A stretch of 50,849 nucleotides of DNA from Lysobacter antibioticus HS124 (GTDB lineage: Bacteria > Pseudomonadota > Gammaproteobacteria > Xanthomonadales > Xanthomonadaceae), in NCBI RefSeq assembly GCF_000336385.2, contig NZ_HG424503.1, positions 1 through 50,849 on the forward strand, given 5' to 3'. A program made the translations under genes and the position numbers. The notes under the pieces were generated by a model. That model did no database searches and was not told the DNA's origin. It saw nothing but the letters and a program-made list of their open reading frames with translations. Within the stretch, counting starts at the first letter, position 1, and each line of letters begins with the position of its first letter. Positions 27,055 through 35,280 of the stretch are shown here, piece by piece.

Positions 27055-27378
27055 TCAGCGCTCGAGCAGGTCGAGCTTGCCGGTCTTGCCTTCCCAGTCC
27101 TTGGCGTCGGGCAGGCTGTCCTTGCGCGTGGTGATCACCGGCCAGGCCTGGGCCAGCTCGGCGTTGAGGGCGACGAAGGCCTCCTGGCCGGCCGGGACGT
27201 CGTCCTCGGGGTAGATCGCATTGATCGGGCATTCCGGCTCGCACAGAGTGCAGTCGATGCACTCGTCCGGATCGATCACCAGGAAATTGGGGCCTTCATG
27301 GAAGCAGTCGACCGGGCACACCTCGACGCAGTCGGTGTACTTGCATTTGATGCAGTTCTCGGTGACGACGAAGGGCAT
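27055..27378 (-). CDS. fdxA: Seven-iron ferredoxin FdxA
   Basis: The 107-residue protein starts [19 protein letters not shown] and has the Cys pattern of 3Fe-4S plus 4Fe-4S ferredoxins: C-x-x-C-x4-C-x3-CP and [12 protein letters not shown]. It carries electrons in the cytoplasm. The C-terminal tail ([15 protein letters not shown]) is typical of the proteobacterial FdxA. The frame is open far upstream, but ATG 27378 fits the family. Its electron partner is not encoded nearby. Confidence 0.95.
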   Translation of the reverse strand: MPFVVTENCIKCKYTDCVEVCPVDCFHEGPNFLVIDPDECIDCTLCEPECPINAIYPEDDVPAGQEAFVALNAELAQAWPVITTRKDSLPDAKDWEGKTGKLDLLER

Positions 27379-27536
27379 GAGCGAAATCCTGGGGTCTGGG
27401 CCGTGCCGGCGGGTCGGCGGCGATAGTGTAGCCATCGCTGCGCAACGACCCAAGGCGCGGCTTGGCGGATGCGTGACGGGCGCCGCGGGCGCGGAGCGCG
27501 ACGGCGTCGCCGATCGCCCTGCCGGCGAGCGAGCAA

Positions 27537-27566
27537 GAAAAAGCCCGCGCACGCGCGGGCTTTTTC
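27537..27566 (-). terminator. Bidirectional terminator after tRNA-Glu
   Basis: GCCCGCGC (27543-27550) pairs with GCGCGGGC (27553-27560), extended by A5/T5, with T-rich or A-rich tracts on both sides. It ends the minus-strand tRNA-Glu transcript. Confidence 0.85.
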
Positions 27567-27585
27567 GGCGACATGGTCGCGGGTT

Positions 27586-27661
27586 TGGCGCTCCCTACGG
27601 GATTCGAACCCGTGTTTTAGCCTTGAGAGGGCCACGTCCTAGGCCTCTAGACGAAGGGAGC
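27586..27661 (-). tRNA. tRNA-Glu(CTC)
   Basis: On the minus strand the 76-base gene begins GCTCCCTTCGTCTAGAGG and ends with encoded CCA. Acceptor arms GCTCCCT/AGGGAGC pair fully. The anticodon loop is CTCTCAA, giving CTC for GAG codons. This is an additional isoacceptor to the usual TTC species. Confidence 0.95.
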
Positions 27662-27804
27662 AGGGGATTGCAGCGCCGACGGGGGAGCGGGCTCCTCGCC
27701 GGACCGCAGGGACTCTCAATCCGGTGCGGCCTGCTAGTATATGCGCCGCCGTTGCCGCGGGCAACGGCCATCCCGAATTCCTTTACAGGCGGCGCGCCCG
27801 CTCG

Positions 27805-29142
27805 ATGCAAGCCGATAACTTCTCATTCCAACCCACGCTGCGGGTGATTCCGCGCGACCAGCACAACGTCTCGCGCAAGGAGATCAGCCCCAATGCGCTG
27901 CGGGTGCTGTACCGATTGCGCGACAGCGGCTTCGGCGCCTATCTGGTCGGCGGCGCGGTGCGCGACATCCTGGTCGGCGGCCACCCCAAAGACTTCGACG
28001 TCGCCACCGATGCGACGCCGGAGCAGGTCAAGGGCCTGTTCCGCAACTGCCGCCTGATCGGTCGCCGCTTCCGCCTGGCCCATGTGGTCTACGGACGCGA
28101 GATCATCGAAGTGGCGACCTTCCGCGCCAACAGCGACGACGGCAGCGGCGACCGCGAAACCGACACCGGCGGCCGGCTGGTGCGCGACAACGTCTACGGC
28201 AGCATCGAAGACGACGCGGTGCGCCGCGACTTCACCGCCAACGCGCTGTACTACGCGGTCGAAGACTTCTCGGTGCGCGACTACGTCGGCGGCTTCGAAG
28301 ACGTGCAGAACCGGCTGATGCGCCTGATCGGCGACCCGGAGACGCGTTACCGCGAAGACCCGGTGCGCATGCTGCGCGCGGTCCGGCTGGCGGCCAAGCT
28401 CGGCTTCGAGATCGAGCGCGCCACCGCCGAGCCGATTCCGCGCCTGGCGCCCTTGCTGGCCGACGCCGCGCCGGCGCGCTTGTTCGAGGAATGCCTGAAG
28501 CTGTTCCTGTCCGGTCACGCCGTCGAGAGCTTCCTCGGCCTGGAGCGCTACGGCCTGCTCGGCGCACTGCTGCCGGAGAGCGCCGCCGCGCTGCGTTCCA
28601 ACCGCAGCGGCGCGTTGCGGCGGATGGTGCTGGAGGGCCTCAAGGGCACCGACGCGCGCGTCGCCGCCGACGAGCCGGTATCGCCGGCGTTCCTGTTCGC
28701 CCTGCTGCTGTGGCCGGCGTACTGCCGTGCGCTGATGGCGTTGCAGGCGCAAGGCGTGCACACCGCCGAAGCGCAGCGCCGCGCCGCCGACCGGGTGACC
28801 CTGCATCAGTTGTCGACGATCGCCCTGCCGCGGCGTTTCTCGCTGCCGATGCAGGAGATCTGGCTGCTGCAATCGCGCTTCCAGCAGCGTCAACGCAAGC
28901 GCGTGTTCCGGCTGCTGTCGCATCCGCGCTTCCGCGCCGCGTTCGATTTCCTCAGCCTGCGCCTGGCGGCTTCGCCCGAACACGCCGCCGACGTCGAGTT
29001 CTGGCGCGAGGCGCAACTGCACCCGAACGAAACCCTGGCGCAGCAGGACGCCGCGCCGCACGCCGACGAGGACGAGAGCGGCGAAGGCCGCGCGCCGCGC
29101 AAGCGCCGGCGCCGTCGCCGCGGCGCGCCGGTCGAGGAATGA
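27805..29142 (+). CDS. pcnB: Poly(A) polymerase I
   Basis: PcnB adds short poly(A) tails to RNAs and marks them for decay. The 445-residue protein shows the nucleotidyltransferase signature YLVGGAVRDILVGGHPKDFDVATDA, RRFRLAHVVYG, the DDAVRRDFTANALYY region and EDPVRMLRAVRLAAKLGFEI. The C-terminal tail (KRRRRRRG) is very basic, as in E. coli PcnB, and helps RNA binding. ATG 27805 is chosen as homology starts near there. CTAGTATAT at 27732-27740 may be the -10. The gene heads the pcnB-folK-pan cluster. Confidence 0.97.
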   Translation: MQADNFSFQPTLRVIPRDQHNVSRKEISPNALRVLYRLRDSGFGAYLVGGAVRDILVGGHPKDFDVATDATPEQVKGLFRNCRLIGRRFRLAHVVYGREIIEVATFRANSDDGSGDRETDTGGRLVRDNVYGSIEDDAVRRDFTANALYYAVEDFSVRDYVGGFEDVQNRLMRLIGDPETRYREDPVRMLRAVRLAAKLGFEIERATAEPIPRLAPLLADAAPARLFEECLKLFLSGHAVESFLGLERYGLLGALLPESAAALRSNRSGALRRMVLEGLKGTDARVAADEPVSPAFLFALLLWPAYCRALMALQAQGVHTAEAQRRAADRVTLHQLSTIALPRRFSLPMQEIWLLQSRFQQRQRKRVFRLLSHPRFRAAFDFLSLRLAASPEHAADVEFWREAQLHPNETLAQQDAAPHADEDESGEGRAPRKRRRRRRGAPVEE

Positions 29143-29239
29143 CTGCGGGGAGCGGGCGTGTAGGCGCGGGCGAAATCCCATAGCCGGCGCTCGCTTCGCT
29201 CACTCCTCGTTCCTCTGCGCTCACTTCCGCTTTCCCGCC

Positions 29240-29743
29240 ATGCAAACCGCCTATATCGGCCTCGGCAGCAACCTCGGCGACAGCGCCGCGGTGCTGCGCG
29301 CGGCCCTGCGTTCGCTCGACGGCCTCCCGCGCAGCCGGCTGCGGCGCGCCTCGCAGCTGTACCGCACGCCGGCCTGGGGCCGTACGGACCAGCCGGATTT
29401 CCTCAACGCGGTCGCCGCGCTGGACACCGAACTGCCGGCGCAGGAACTGCTCGCGGCGATGCTGGAGATCGAGCGCGAAGCCGGGCGCTCGCGCCTGGCC
29501 GATCGCAGCGACCGGTGGGGGCCGCGCACGCTCGATCTCGATCTGCTGTTGTACGGCGAGGCGACGATCGAAGCGCCGGGCCTGCACGTGCCGCATCCGC
29601 ATCTGCACGAACGCGCCTTCGCCCTGGTGCCCTTGCTCGAAATCGCGCCGGACGCGCGCATCCCCGGCCTCGGCGCGGCGCGCGATTGCCTGGCCCAGCT
29701 CGGCGCCGGCGACATACGCCCCCTGCCGGCGGACGATCTTTGA
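29240..29743 (+). CDS. folK: 2-amino-4-hydroxy-6-hydroxymethyldihydropteridine pyrophosphokinase
   Basis: FolK transfers pyrophosphate to hydroxymethyldihydropterin in folate synthesis. The 167-residue protein begins TAYIGLGSNLGDS and has RWGPRTLDLDLLLYG and LHVPHPHLHERAFALVPL, the family signatures. It lies between pcnB and panB, the usual order in gammaproteobacteria. The 97-base gap to pcnB has no clear promoter. Confidence 0.97.
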   Translation: MQTAYIGLGSNLGDSAAVLRAALRSLDGLPRSRLRRASQLYRTPAWGRTDQPDFLNAVAALDTELPAQELLAAMLEIEREAGRSRLADRSDRWGPRTLDLDLLLYGEATIEAPGLHVPHPHLHERAFALVPLLEIAPDARIPGLGAARDCLAQLGAGDIRPLPADDL

Positions 29744-29915
29744 CCGCTGCCGCCTCGCGTACGGTCTGAACGAGCGCCGGTACCGCGCTTGGCCGCGGGT
29801 TGGCCGCCGTTTGCCGGCCCCACTGCGTTGCGCCGGGGAGGGCCGCGGTCGTGCGGCAACCTGTTAAGTTATGGCGCCACCCCACAGACGTCCGTCGCCA
29901 CCGGACGAGCCGCCC

Positions 29916-30746
29916 ATGTACACCTCGGCTTCCACCGACAAGCCGGCCGCCAAGGCCTGGACCGTGCCCATGCTCGCCGACGCCAAGCGCGACGGCCGCA
30001 AGCTGGTGATGTTGACCGCCTACGATGCAAGCTTCGCCCGCACCATGGACGCGGCCGGAATCGATCTGGTCCTGGTCGGCGATTCGCTGGGCATGGTCGC
30101 GCAGGGCCACAGCAGCACCTTGCCGGTGACCGTCGCCGACATGGTCTACCACACCGCCTGCGTCGCCCGCGGCCTGGCCAAGGCGTTGTTGATCGCCGAC
30201 CTGCCGTTCCAGTCCGACGCCACGCCGGCGCGTGCGCTCGACGCCGCCACGGCGCTGCTGCAGGCCGGCGCGGCGATGGTCAAGATCGAAGGCGCGGCGC
30301 ACAAGCTGGAGACGATCCGCTTCCTGGTCGAACGCGAGATTCCGGTCTGCGGCCACCTCGGCCTGACCCCGCAGTCGGTGCTGCGCCTGGGCGGCTACAA
30401 GGTCCAGGGGCGCGACGACGCCGCGGCCGCGCGCCTGCGCGAAGACGCGCGCGCGGTCGAGGAGGCCGGCGCGCAGCTGCTGGTGCTGGAATGCGTGCCG
30501 ACCCCGGTCGCCGCGGCGATCAGCGCCGACCTGCGCATCGCCACCATCGGCATCGGCGCCGGCCCCGCCTGCGACGGCCAGGTGCTGGTGCTGCACGATC
30601 TGCTCGGGGTCAACTCCGGCCATCGCCGGCCCAAGTTCGTCAAGGATTTCCTCGCCGAGGGCGGTTCGGTCGCGGGTGCGTTCTCGGCCTATGCCGAGGC
30701 GGTGCGCAGCGGCGCCTTCCCCGACGCGGCCCACTCCTACGACTGA
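29916..30746 (+). CDS. panB: 3-methyl-2-oxobutanoate hydroxymethyltransferase
   Basis: PanB makes ketopantoate from ketoisovalerate with methylene-THF, the first committed step to pantothenate. The 276-residue TIM-barrel protein has [43 protein letters not shown] and [25 protein letters not shown] 29916 (MYTSAS) is chosen; a further upstream start adds 15 Pro-rich residues. panC follows after 78 bases. Confidence 0.97.
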   Translation: MYTSASTDKPAAKAWTVPMLADAKRDGRKLVMLTAYDASFARTMDAAGIDLVLVGDSLGMVAQGHSSTLPVTVADMVYHTACVARGLAKALLIADLPFQSDATPARALDAATALLQAGAAMVKIEGAAHKLETIRFLVEREIPVCGHLGLTPQSVLRLGGYKVQGRDDAAAARLREDARAVEEAGAQLLVLECVPTPVAAAISADLRIATIGIGAGPACDGQVLVLHDLLGVNSGHRRPKFVKDFLAEGGSVAGAFSAYAEAVRSGAFPDAAHSYD

Positions 30747-30824
30747 GCCGCGCGCGGCTGGTTTCGGACGTCATCGCGCAGGGATTCGCGCTCCGCTCCG
30801 GCGGATATCCATTTCGAGTACCTC

Positions 30825-31673
30825 ATGCTGACTGTCGATCAACTCGGCGCCCTGCGCGCCACCCTCGGCGCCTGGCGCATGGCCGGCCAACGCGTGGCCT
30901 TCGTGCCGACCATGGGCAACCTGCACGAAGGCCACCATTCGCTGATCCGGATCGCGCGCGAGCGCGCCGACCGGGTCGTGGCCAGCGTGTTCGTCAACCC
31001 GACCCAGTTCGGCCCCAACGAAGACTACGGCCGCTATCCGCGCACGCCGGAAGCCGATGCCGACGGCCTGCGCGCCGCCGGCTGCGACCTGCTGTGGCGG
31101 CCGTCGGTCGAGACCATGTACCCGTACGGGGTCGAGCACACCGTGCAGGTGCGGGTGCCCCAGGTCACCGACACCCTCGAGGGCGCGCACCGGCCGGGTC
31201 ATTTCGACGGCGTGGCGACCGTGGTCGCGCGCCTGTTCAATCAGGTCCGCCCGGATGTGGCCGTGTTCGGGCGCAAGGACTACCAACAACTGGCGGTGAT
31301 CCGCTACCTGGTCCGCGACCTGGCCTTTCCGATCGAGATCGTCGGCGCCGACACCCGGCGCGAGGCCGACGGCCTGGCGCTGAGCTCGCGCAACCAGTAC
31401 CTGTCCGAGACCGAGCGCCCGCGCGCGGTCGAAATCCACCGCTGCCTGCAGTGGATGCGCCAGGCCGCGCAGGCCGGCGAGCCGCGCGCGGCGATCGAGG
31501 CCGAAGCCGCCGAACGCCTGCGCGCGGCCGGTTTCGAGGTCGACTACGCGGTGTTGCGCCGGCCCGATCTGGGCCTGCCCGAGGACGAGGCCGGCGAACC
31601 GGCGCGGGTGGCCCTGATCGCCGCCCGGCTGGGGCGCACGCGGTTGATCGACAACCTCGAATTCGACGCCTGA
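30825..31673 (+). CDS. panC: Pantothenate synthetase
   Basis: PanC joins pantoate and beta-alanine with ATP to give pantothenate. The 282-residue protein has the nucleotidyltransferase HIGH-like motif FVPTMGNLHEGHHSL, VNPTQFGPNEDY, FGRKDYQQL and the KMSKS-like SSRNQYLS. The length is typical. It sits in the panBCD cluster, about 160 bases before panD. Confidence 0.98.
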   Translation: MLTVDQLGALRATLGAWRMAGQRVAFVPTMGNLHEGHHSLIRIARERADRVVASVFVNPTQFGPNEDYGRYPRTPEADADGLRAAGCDLLWRPSVETMYPYGVEHTVQVRVPQVTDTLEGAHRPGHFDGVATVVARLFNQVRPDVAVFGRKDYQQLAVIRYLVRDLAFPIEIVGADTRREADGLALSSRNQYLSETERPRAVEIHRCLQWMRQAAQAGEPRAAIEAEAAERLRAAGFEVDYAVLRRPDLGLPEDEAGEPARVALIAARLGRTRLIDNLEFDA

Positions 31674-31832
31674 ACGGGGCGTCCGGCCAGGCCGGCGCTA
31701 GCGCCCGGAGGGGGCGGCTGAACGGGAAATCTCCGTTCCGCCGGTAAGGCCCCGGGGCCATGTTGCAGCGCGCCATGCGCTGCTAGACTTCTGGCCTTTC
31801 GCGCCCGCGCGTCTGCGGACGGAGTACCGACC

Positions 31833-32216
31833 ATGCAACTGAACCTGCTCAAGGCCAAGATCCACCGCGCCACCGTCACCCATGCCGAGCTGCACTACGA
31901 AGGCTCCTGCGCGATCGACGGCCGCCTGCTGGACATCTCCGGCATCCGCGAATACGAGATGGTCCACATCTACAACATCAACAGCGGTCACCGCTTCTCC
32001 ACCTACGCCATCCGCGGCGAAGAGGGCAGCGGGGTGATCTCGGTCAACGGCGCGGCCGCGCACAAGGCCCAGCCCGGCGACCTGGTGATCATCTGCGCCT
32101 ACGGGATCTGCGACGAGGCCGAGGCGGCCAAGTACAAGCCGACCCTGGTGTACGTGGACCGGCACAACCAGCTGACCCACACCAACCACTCGATGCCGGC
32201 ACAGGCCGCCGCCTGA
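31833..32216 (+). CDS. panD: Aspartate 1-decarboxylase, pyruvoyl-dependent
   Basis: PanD forms beta-alanine from aspartate for pantothenate. The 127-residue proenzyme is cut between Gly24 and Ser25 ([10 protein letters not shown]). The new N-terminal Ser becomes the pyruvoyl cofactor. [20 protein letters not shown] and LVIICAYG are conserved. The -10-like TAGACT at about 31784 suggests it may have its own promoter in addition to panBC read-through. Confidence 0.98.
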   Translation: MQLNLLKAKIHRATVTHAELHYEGSCAIDGRLLDISGIREYEMVHIYNINSGHRFSTYAIRGEEGSGVISVNGAAAHKAQPGDLVIICAYGICDEAEAAKYKPTLVYVDRHNQLTHTNHSMPAQAAA

Positions 32217-32247
32217 CCGACCGCCCCCAAGAGAGCCTTCGCACACG

Positions 32248-33759
32248 ATGAGCGATGACGTCCGACTCCACGAGCTGCGCGCCGAGGTCGGGCGCGTCGG
32301 CATCATCCCGCTGGCGCAGCTGATCGCCGCCGATCCGGCCCGCGCCGCCGATTTCGCTCTCCAGGTCGGGCCGGTCTACGCCAGCTTCGCCCGTCAGCGC
32401 TACGACCGCGCCGCGCTGGACTGGTTGTTCCGCGCCGCCGCGGCGGCGCACAGCGAGCGGCGCCTGCGGGCGCTGTTCGACGGCGAAACCGTCAACGTCA
32501 CCGAGGGCCGCGCGGCCCTGCACACCGCCTTGCGCGGCGACTTGTCCGCCAGCGATACCGCCCGCGCCGCGCACCGCCAGGCACTGGAGGCGCGCAGCCG
32601 GATGCGCGCGGTGGTCGAGGCGCTGAGTGCGGGCGAGGTCACCGACATCGTCAGCGTCGGCATCGGCGGCTCCGATCTCGGTCCGCGCCTGGCCGTGGAC
32701 GCGCTCAGCGGCGCGACCCCGGGCCGGTTCCGCGTCCATTTCCTGTCCAATGTCGACGGCCACGCCGCCCAGCGCCTGCTGGCGGGGCTGGACCCCAAGC
32801 GCACCGCCGCGCTGCTGATCTCCAAGACCTTCGGCACCCAGGAGACCCTGCTCAACGGCGCGATCCTGCGCGACTGGCTCGGCGACGCCTCGCGCCTGTA
32901 CGCGATCAGCGCCAACGTCGAGCGCGCCGGCGCCGCGTTCGGCATCCCGCCGGAGCGGCTGCTGCCGATGTGGGACTGGGTCGGCGGCCGCTACTCGCTG
33001 TGGTCGGCGGTCGGCCTGCCGATCGCGCTGGCGATCGGCATGGACGCGTTCGAAGATTTCCTCGCCGGCGCCGCGCAGATGGATGCGCACGTGCTGGAAA
33101 CCCCCTTGCCGCGCAATCTGGCCGCCTGGCACGCGCTGACCGCGGTGTGGAACCGCAACGGCCTGGGCTATGCCACCCAAGCGGTGCTGGCTTACGACGA
33201 CCGGCTCAAGCTGTTGTCGAACTACCTGCAGCAGTTGGTCATGGAAAGCCTGGGCAAGTCGGTGCGCCTGGACGGCTCGGCCGTGGCCGGCGACACCGTG
33301 CCGGTGTGGTGGGGCGGGGTCGGCACCGATACCCAGCACAGCTTCTTCCAGGCCCTGCACCAGGGCACCTCGATCGTGCCGGCCGATTTCATCGGCGTGG
33401 TCCGCGCCGACGCGCCGTACCCGCAGAACCATCGCGCGCTGCACGCCAACCTGTTGGCGCAGACCGAGGCCTTCGCCAACGGCCAGGCCAGCGACGACCC
33501 GCACCGCGCCTACGCCGGCGGCCGCCCGAGCACGACGATCCTGCTCGACGCATTGACCCCGCAGTCGCTGGGCGCGCTGCTGGCGATGTACGAGCACAGC
33601 GTCTATCTGCAGTCGGTGTTCTGGGGCATCAACGCTTTCGACCAGTTCGGCGTCGAACTCGGCAAGCAGGTCGCCAACAAGCTGCTGCCGGCGCTGGCCG
33701 GCGACGCCGAGGCCGACGACCCGGTGACGCGCGAGCTGTTGCGCAAGCTGCGCGGCTAG
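32248..33759 (+). CDS. pgi: Glucose-6-phosphate isomerase
   Basis: Pgi interconverts glucose 6-phosphate and fructose 6-phosphate. The 503-residue two-SIS-domain protein has [31 protein letters not shown], the signature [20 protein letters not shown] and [13 protein letters not shown] near the end. It is shorter than E. coli Pgi (549) but the same as other Xanthomonad forms. The gap to panD is 31 bases. The composite repeat region follows the stop. Confidence 0.97.
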   Translation: MSDDVRLHELRAEVGRVGIIPLAQLIAADPARAADFALQVGPVYASFARQRYDRAALDWLFRAAAAAHSERRLRALFDGETVNVTEGRAALHTALRGDLSASDTARAAHRQALEARSRMRAVVEALSAGEVTDIVSVGIGGSDLGPRLAVDALSGATPGRFRVHFLSNVDGHAAQRLLAGLDPKRTAALLISKTFGTQETLLNGAILRDWLGDASRLYAISANVERAGAAFGIPPERLLPMWDWVGGRYSLWSAVGLPIALAIGMDAFEDFLAGAAQMDAHVLETPLPRNLAAWHALTAVWNRNGLGYATQAVLAYDDRLKLLSNYLQQLVMESLGKSVRLDGSAVAGDTVPVWWGGVGTDTQHSFFQALHQGTSIVPADFIGVVRADAPYPQNHRALHANLLAQTEAFANGQASDDPHRAYAGGRPSTTILLDALTPQSLGALLAMYEHSVYLQSVFWGINAFDQFGVELGKQVANKLLPALAGDAEADDPVTRELLRKLRG

Positions 33760-33771
33760 TACCCGCTTCTT

Positions 33772-33819
33772 GTAGGAGCGGCGTCCCACGGGGATTTCCT
33801 TCGGTCATGAGCCGCGACC
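33772..33819 (+). repeat. REP hairpin interrupted in its loop
   Basis: GTAGGAGCGGCG (33772-33783) and GAGCCGCGACC (33809-33819) are the two halves of a REP. Between them lie 25 bases that resemble 43797-43820 (ACGGGATTTCCTTTGGTCA), a part of the composite repeat. The REP arms still pair. Confidence 0.7.
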
Positions 33820-33859
33820 GCGCTGCTTCGGTCTCGCGATATCTGTCGTTCGAGGCCTC

Positions 33860-33950
33860 AAGAGCAAGGCTTCCGCCCGCAAGCGGACGGGTAACTTTCT
33901 TTTGGCGCCCCAAAAGAAAGTCGCCAAAGAAAAGCGCATTCGCGCGAAGC
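33860..33950. repeat. Composite repeat, B module (with 12-bp hairpin)
   Basis: This matches about 43735-43835: both share GCTTCCG-CCGCAAGCGG-CGGGT-ACTTTCTT and CCAAAGAAAA. ACTTTCTTTTGG (33894-33905) pairs perfectly with CCAAAAGAAAGT (33910-33921) around CGCC. In the other copy this stem is broken by about 20 extra bases. Confidence 0.7.
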
Positions 33951-33984
33951 TCCCCTGCGAGTTCGATGCTTGCGCCGGGATTTT

Positions 33985-34010
33985 TCGATAAGACATCCCT
34001 GTCTTATCGA
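33985..34010. other. 11-bp perfect hairpin downstream of queG
   Basis: TCGATAAGACA (33985-33995) pairs with TGTCTTATCGA (34000-34010) around TCCC. It lies between the converging ends of pgi and queG and could stop or stabilise either transcript. No T run follows on either strand. Confidence 0.55.
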
Positions 34011-34145
34011 GTCGTGCTCTTTAACGGCGGGGCGCACGTCCTGTGCGCCGCCCTCCGGGTCTAGGGGAACTCTCGCGGGCGCGATGCTATGCCAAGTGCT
34101 TGTAGCAATAACAACGATAACGTTGGTACTGGGCGGCACCGCGAT

Positions 34146-35255
34146 TCAGGCCGCGCCGTGGCGCGCCAGCGCCCATTCGACGTGCTCGCGCACCAGCGCG
34201 CTGGGATGCTCGCGGCGCGAGCGCAGTGCGGCGATCGTCTCGGGCGTGCCCGGCGCGTTGCCGAGCGCGACGGCGATGTTGCGCAGCCAGCGCTCGTGGC
34301 CGCTGCGGCGGATCGCCGAGCCCTCGGTGCGGCGCAGGAACTCGTCCTCGTCCCAGGCGAACAATTGCGCCAGGCTGGCCGTGTCGAGCCCGTTGCGGGC
34401 GCGGAAATCCGGCTCGTCGTTGCGCTTGGCGAACTTGTTCCAGGGGCAGACCAACTGGCAGTCGTCGCAGCCGAAGATGCGGTTGCCGATCGCCGGGCGC
34501 AGTTCCTCGGGAATCGCGCCGTCGTGTTCGATGGTCAGATAGGCGATGCAGCGGCGCGCATCGAGCCGGTGCGGGGCGACGATGGCCTGGGTCGGGCAGA
34601 TGTCGATGCAGCGCGTGCAGGTGCCGCAGTGCGCGCTGGCCGGCGCATCGATCGGCAGCGGCAGGTCGACGTAGATCTCGCCTAGGAAGAACCAGGAGCC
34701 GCCGTCCTTGTCGATCAGGCAGGTGTGCTTGCCGATCCAGCCCAGCCCGGCGTTGCGCGCCAGCGCGCGCTCCAGCACCGGTGCCGAATCGACGAATACC
34801 CGGTGGCCGAACGGGCCGACCACTTCGCCGATGCGGTCGGCCAGACGCTGCAGGCGCTGGCGCATCAGCTTGTGGTAGTCGCGGCCGAGCGCGTAGCGGG
34901 CGACGTAGGCGCGCTCGCGGTCGGCCAGGGTGGCCCAGGCGTCCTCGTCGTCGCGGCGGCCGTAGTCCAGGCCGACCGAGATCACCCGCACGGTGCCGGG
35001 CAGCAGCCGGTCCGGGCGGCCGCGCAGTTCGCCGTGGCGGGCCATCCAGTCCATCGAGCCGTGCAGGCCCTGTTCCAGCCAGTCGAGCAGGTAGCCTTCG
35101 TCGTCGTCGAGTTCGATCCCGGCGATGCCGCAGCGCTGGAAGCCGAATTCGCGCGCCAGCTCGCGGATGCGCGCGGCCAGCGCCGGGTAGTCGGGCGGCG
35201 CCGGGTTGGGCGCGGGGCGGGGCGCGGAGCTGGAATGGGCGTCGGGCTGGTTCAC
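34146..35255 (-). CDS. queG: Epoxyqueuosine reductase
   Basis: QueG reduces epoxyqueuosine to queuosine in tRNA, with cobalamin and two 4Fe-4S clusters. The protein has the N-terminal cobalamin-binding half (GLDYGRRDDEDAW, GWIGKHTCLIDKDGGSWFFL) and then CGTCTRCIDICPTQAI and CDDCQLVCPWN. The C-terminal HEAT-like tail ends VEWALARHG. The start is uncertain: GTG 35255 fits a nearby -10 (TATACT on the minus strand, 35265-35270). ATG starts at 35282 or 35291 would overlap the divergent nnrD gene. Confidence 0.92.
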   Translation of the reverse strand: MNQPDAHSSSAPRPAPNPAPPDYPALAARIRELAREFGFQRCGIAGIELDDDEGYLLDWLEQGLHGSMDWMARHGELRGRPDRLLPGTVRVISVGLDYGRRDDEDAWATLADRERAYVARYALGRDYHKLMRQRLQRLADRIGEVVGPFGHRVFVDSAPVLERALARNAGLGWIGKHTCLIDKDGGSWFFLGEIYVDLPLPIDAPASAHCGTCTRCIDICPTQAIVAPHRLDARRCIAYLTIEHDGAIPEELRPAIGNRIFGCDDCQLVCPWNKFAKRNDEPDFRARNGLDTASLAQLFAWDEDEFLRRTEGSAIRRSGHERWLRNIAVALGNAPGTPETIAALRSRREHPSALVREHVEWALARHGAA

Positions 35256-35264
35256 GATCCCGCA

Positions 35265-35274
35265 AGTATAGAAT
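35265..35274. promoter_or_regulatory. Overlapping divergent -10 elements for queG and nnrD
   Basis: On the plus strand TAGAAT (35269-35274) ends 6 bases before the nnrD ATG. On the minus strand TATACT covers 35265-35270, 9 bases before the queG GTG. Both imply leaderless or nearly leaderless mRNAs from one shared AT-rich patch. Confidence 0.55.
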
Positions 35275-35280
35275 CCGGGC

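Larger units (their letters stand above)
33760..34145. other. Repeat-filled gap between pgi and queG
   Basis: No gene is supported. In order it holds an interrupted REP (33772-33819), a B module of the composite repeat with two perfect hairpins (33894-33921 and 33985-34010), a diverged C-module core (about 34022-34075), and a CAATAACAACG stretch. The orientation matches that of the 43.5 kb copy. Confidence 0.65.
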
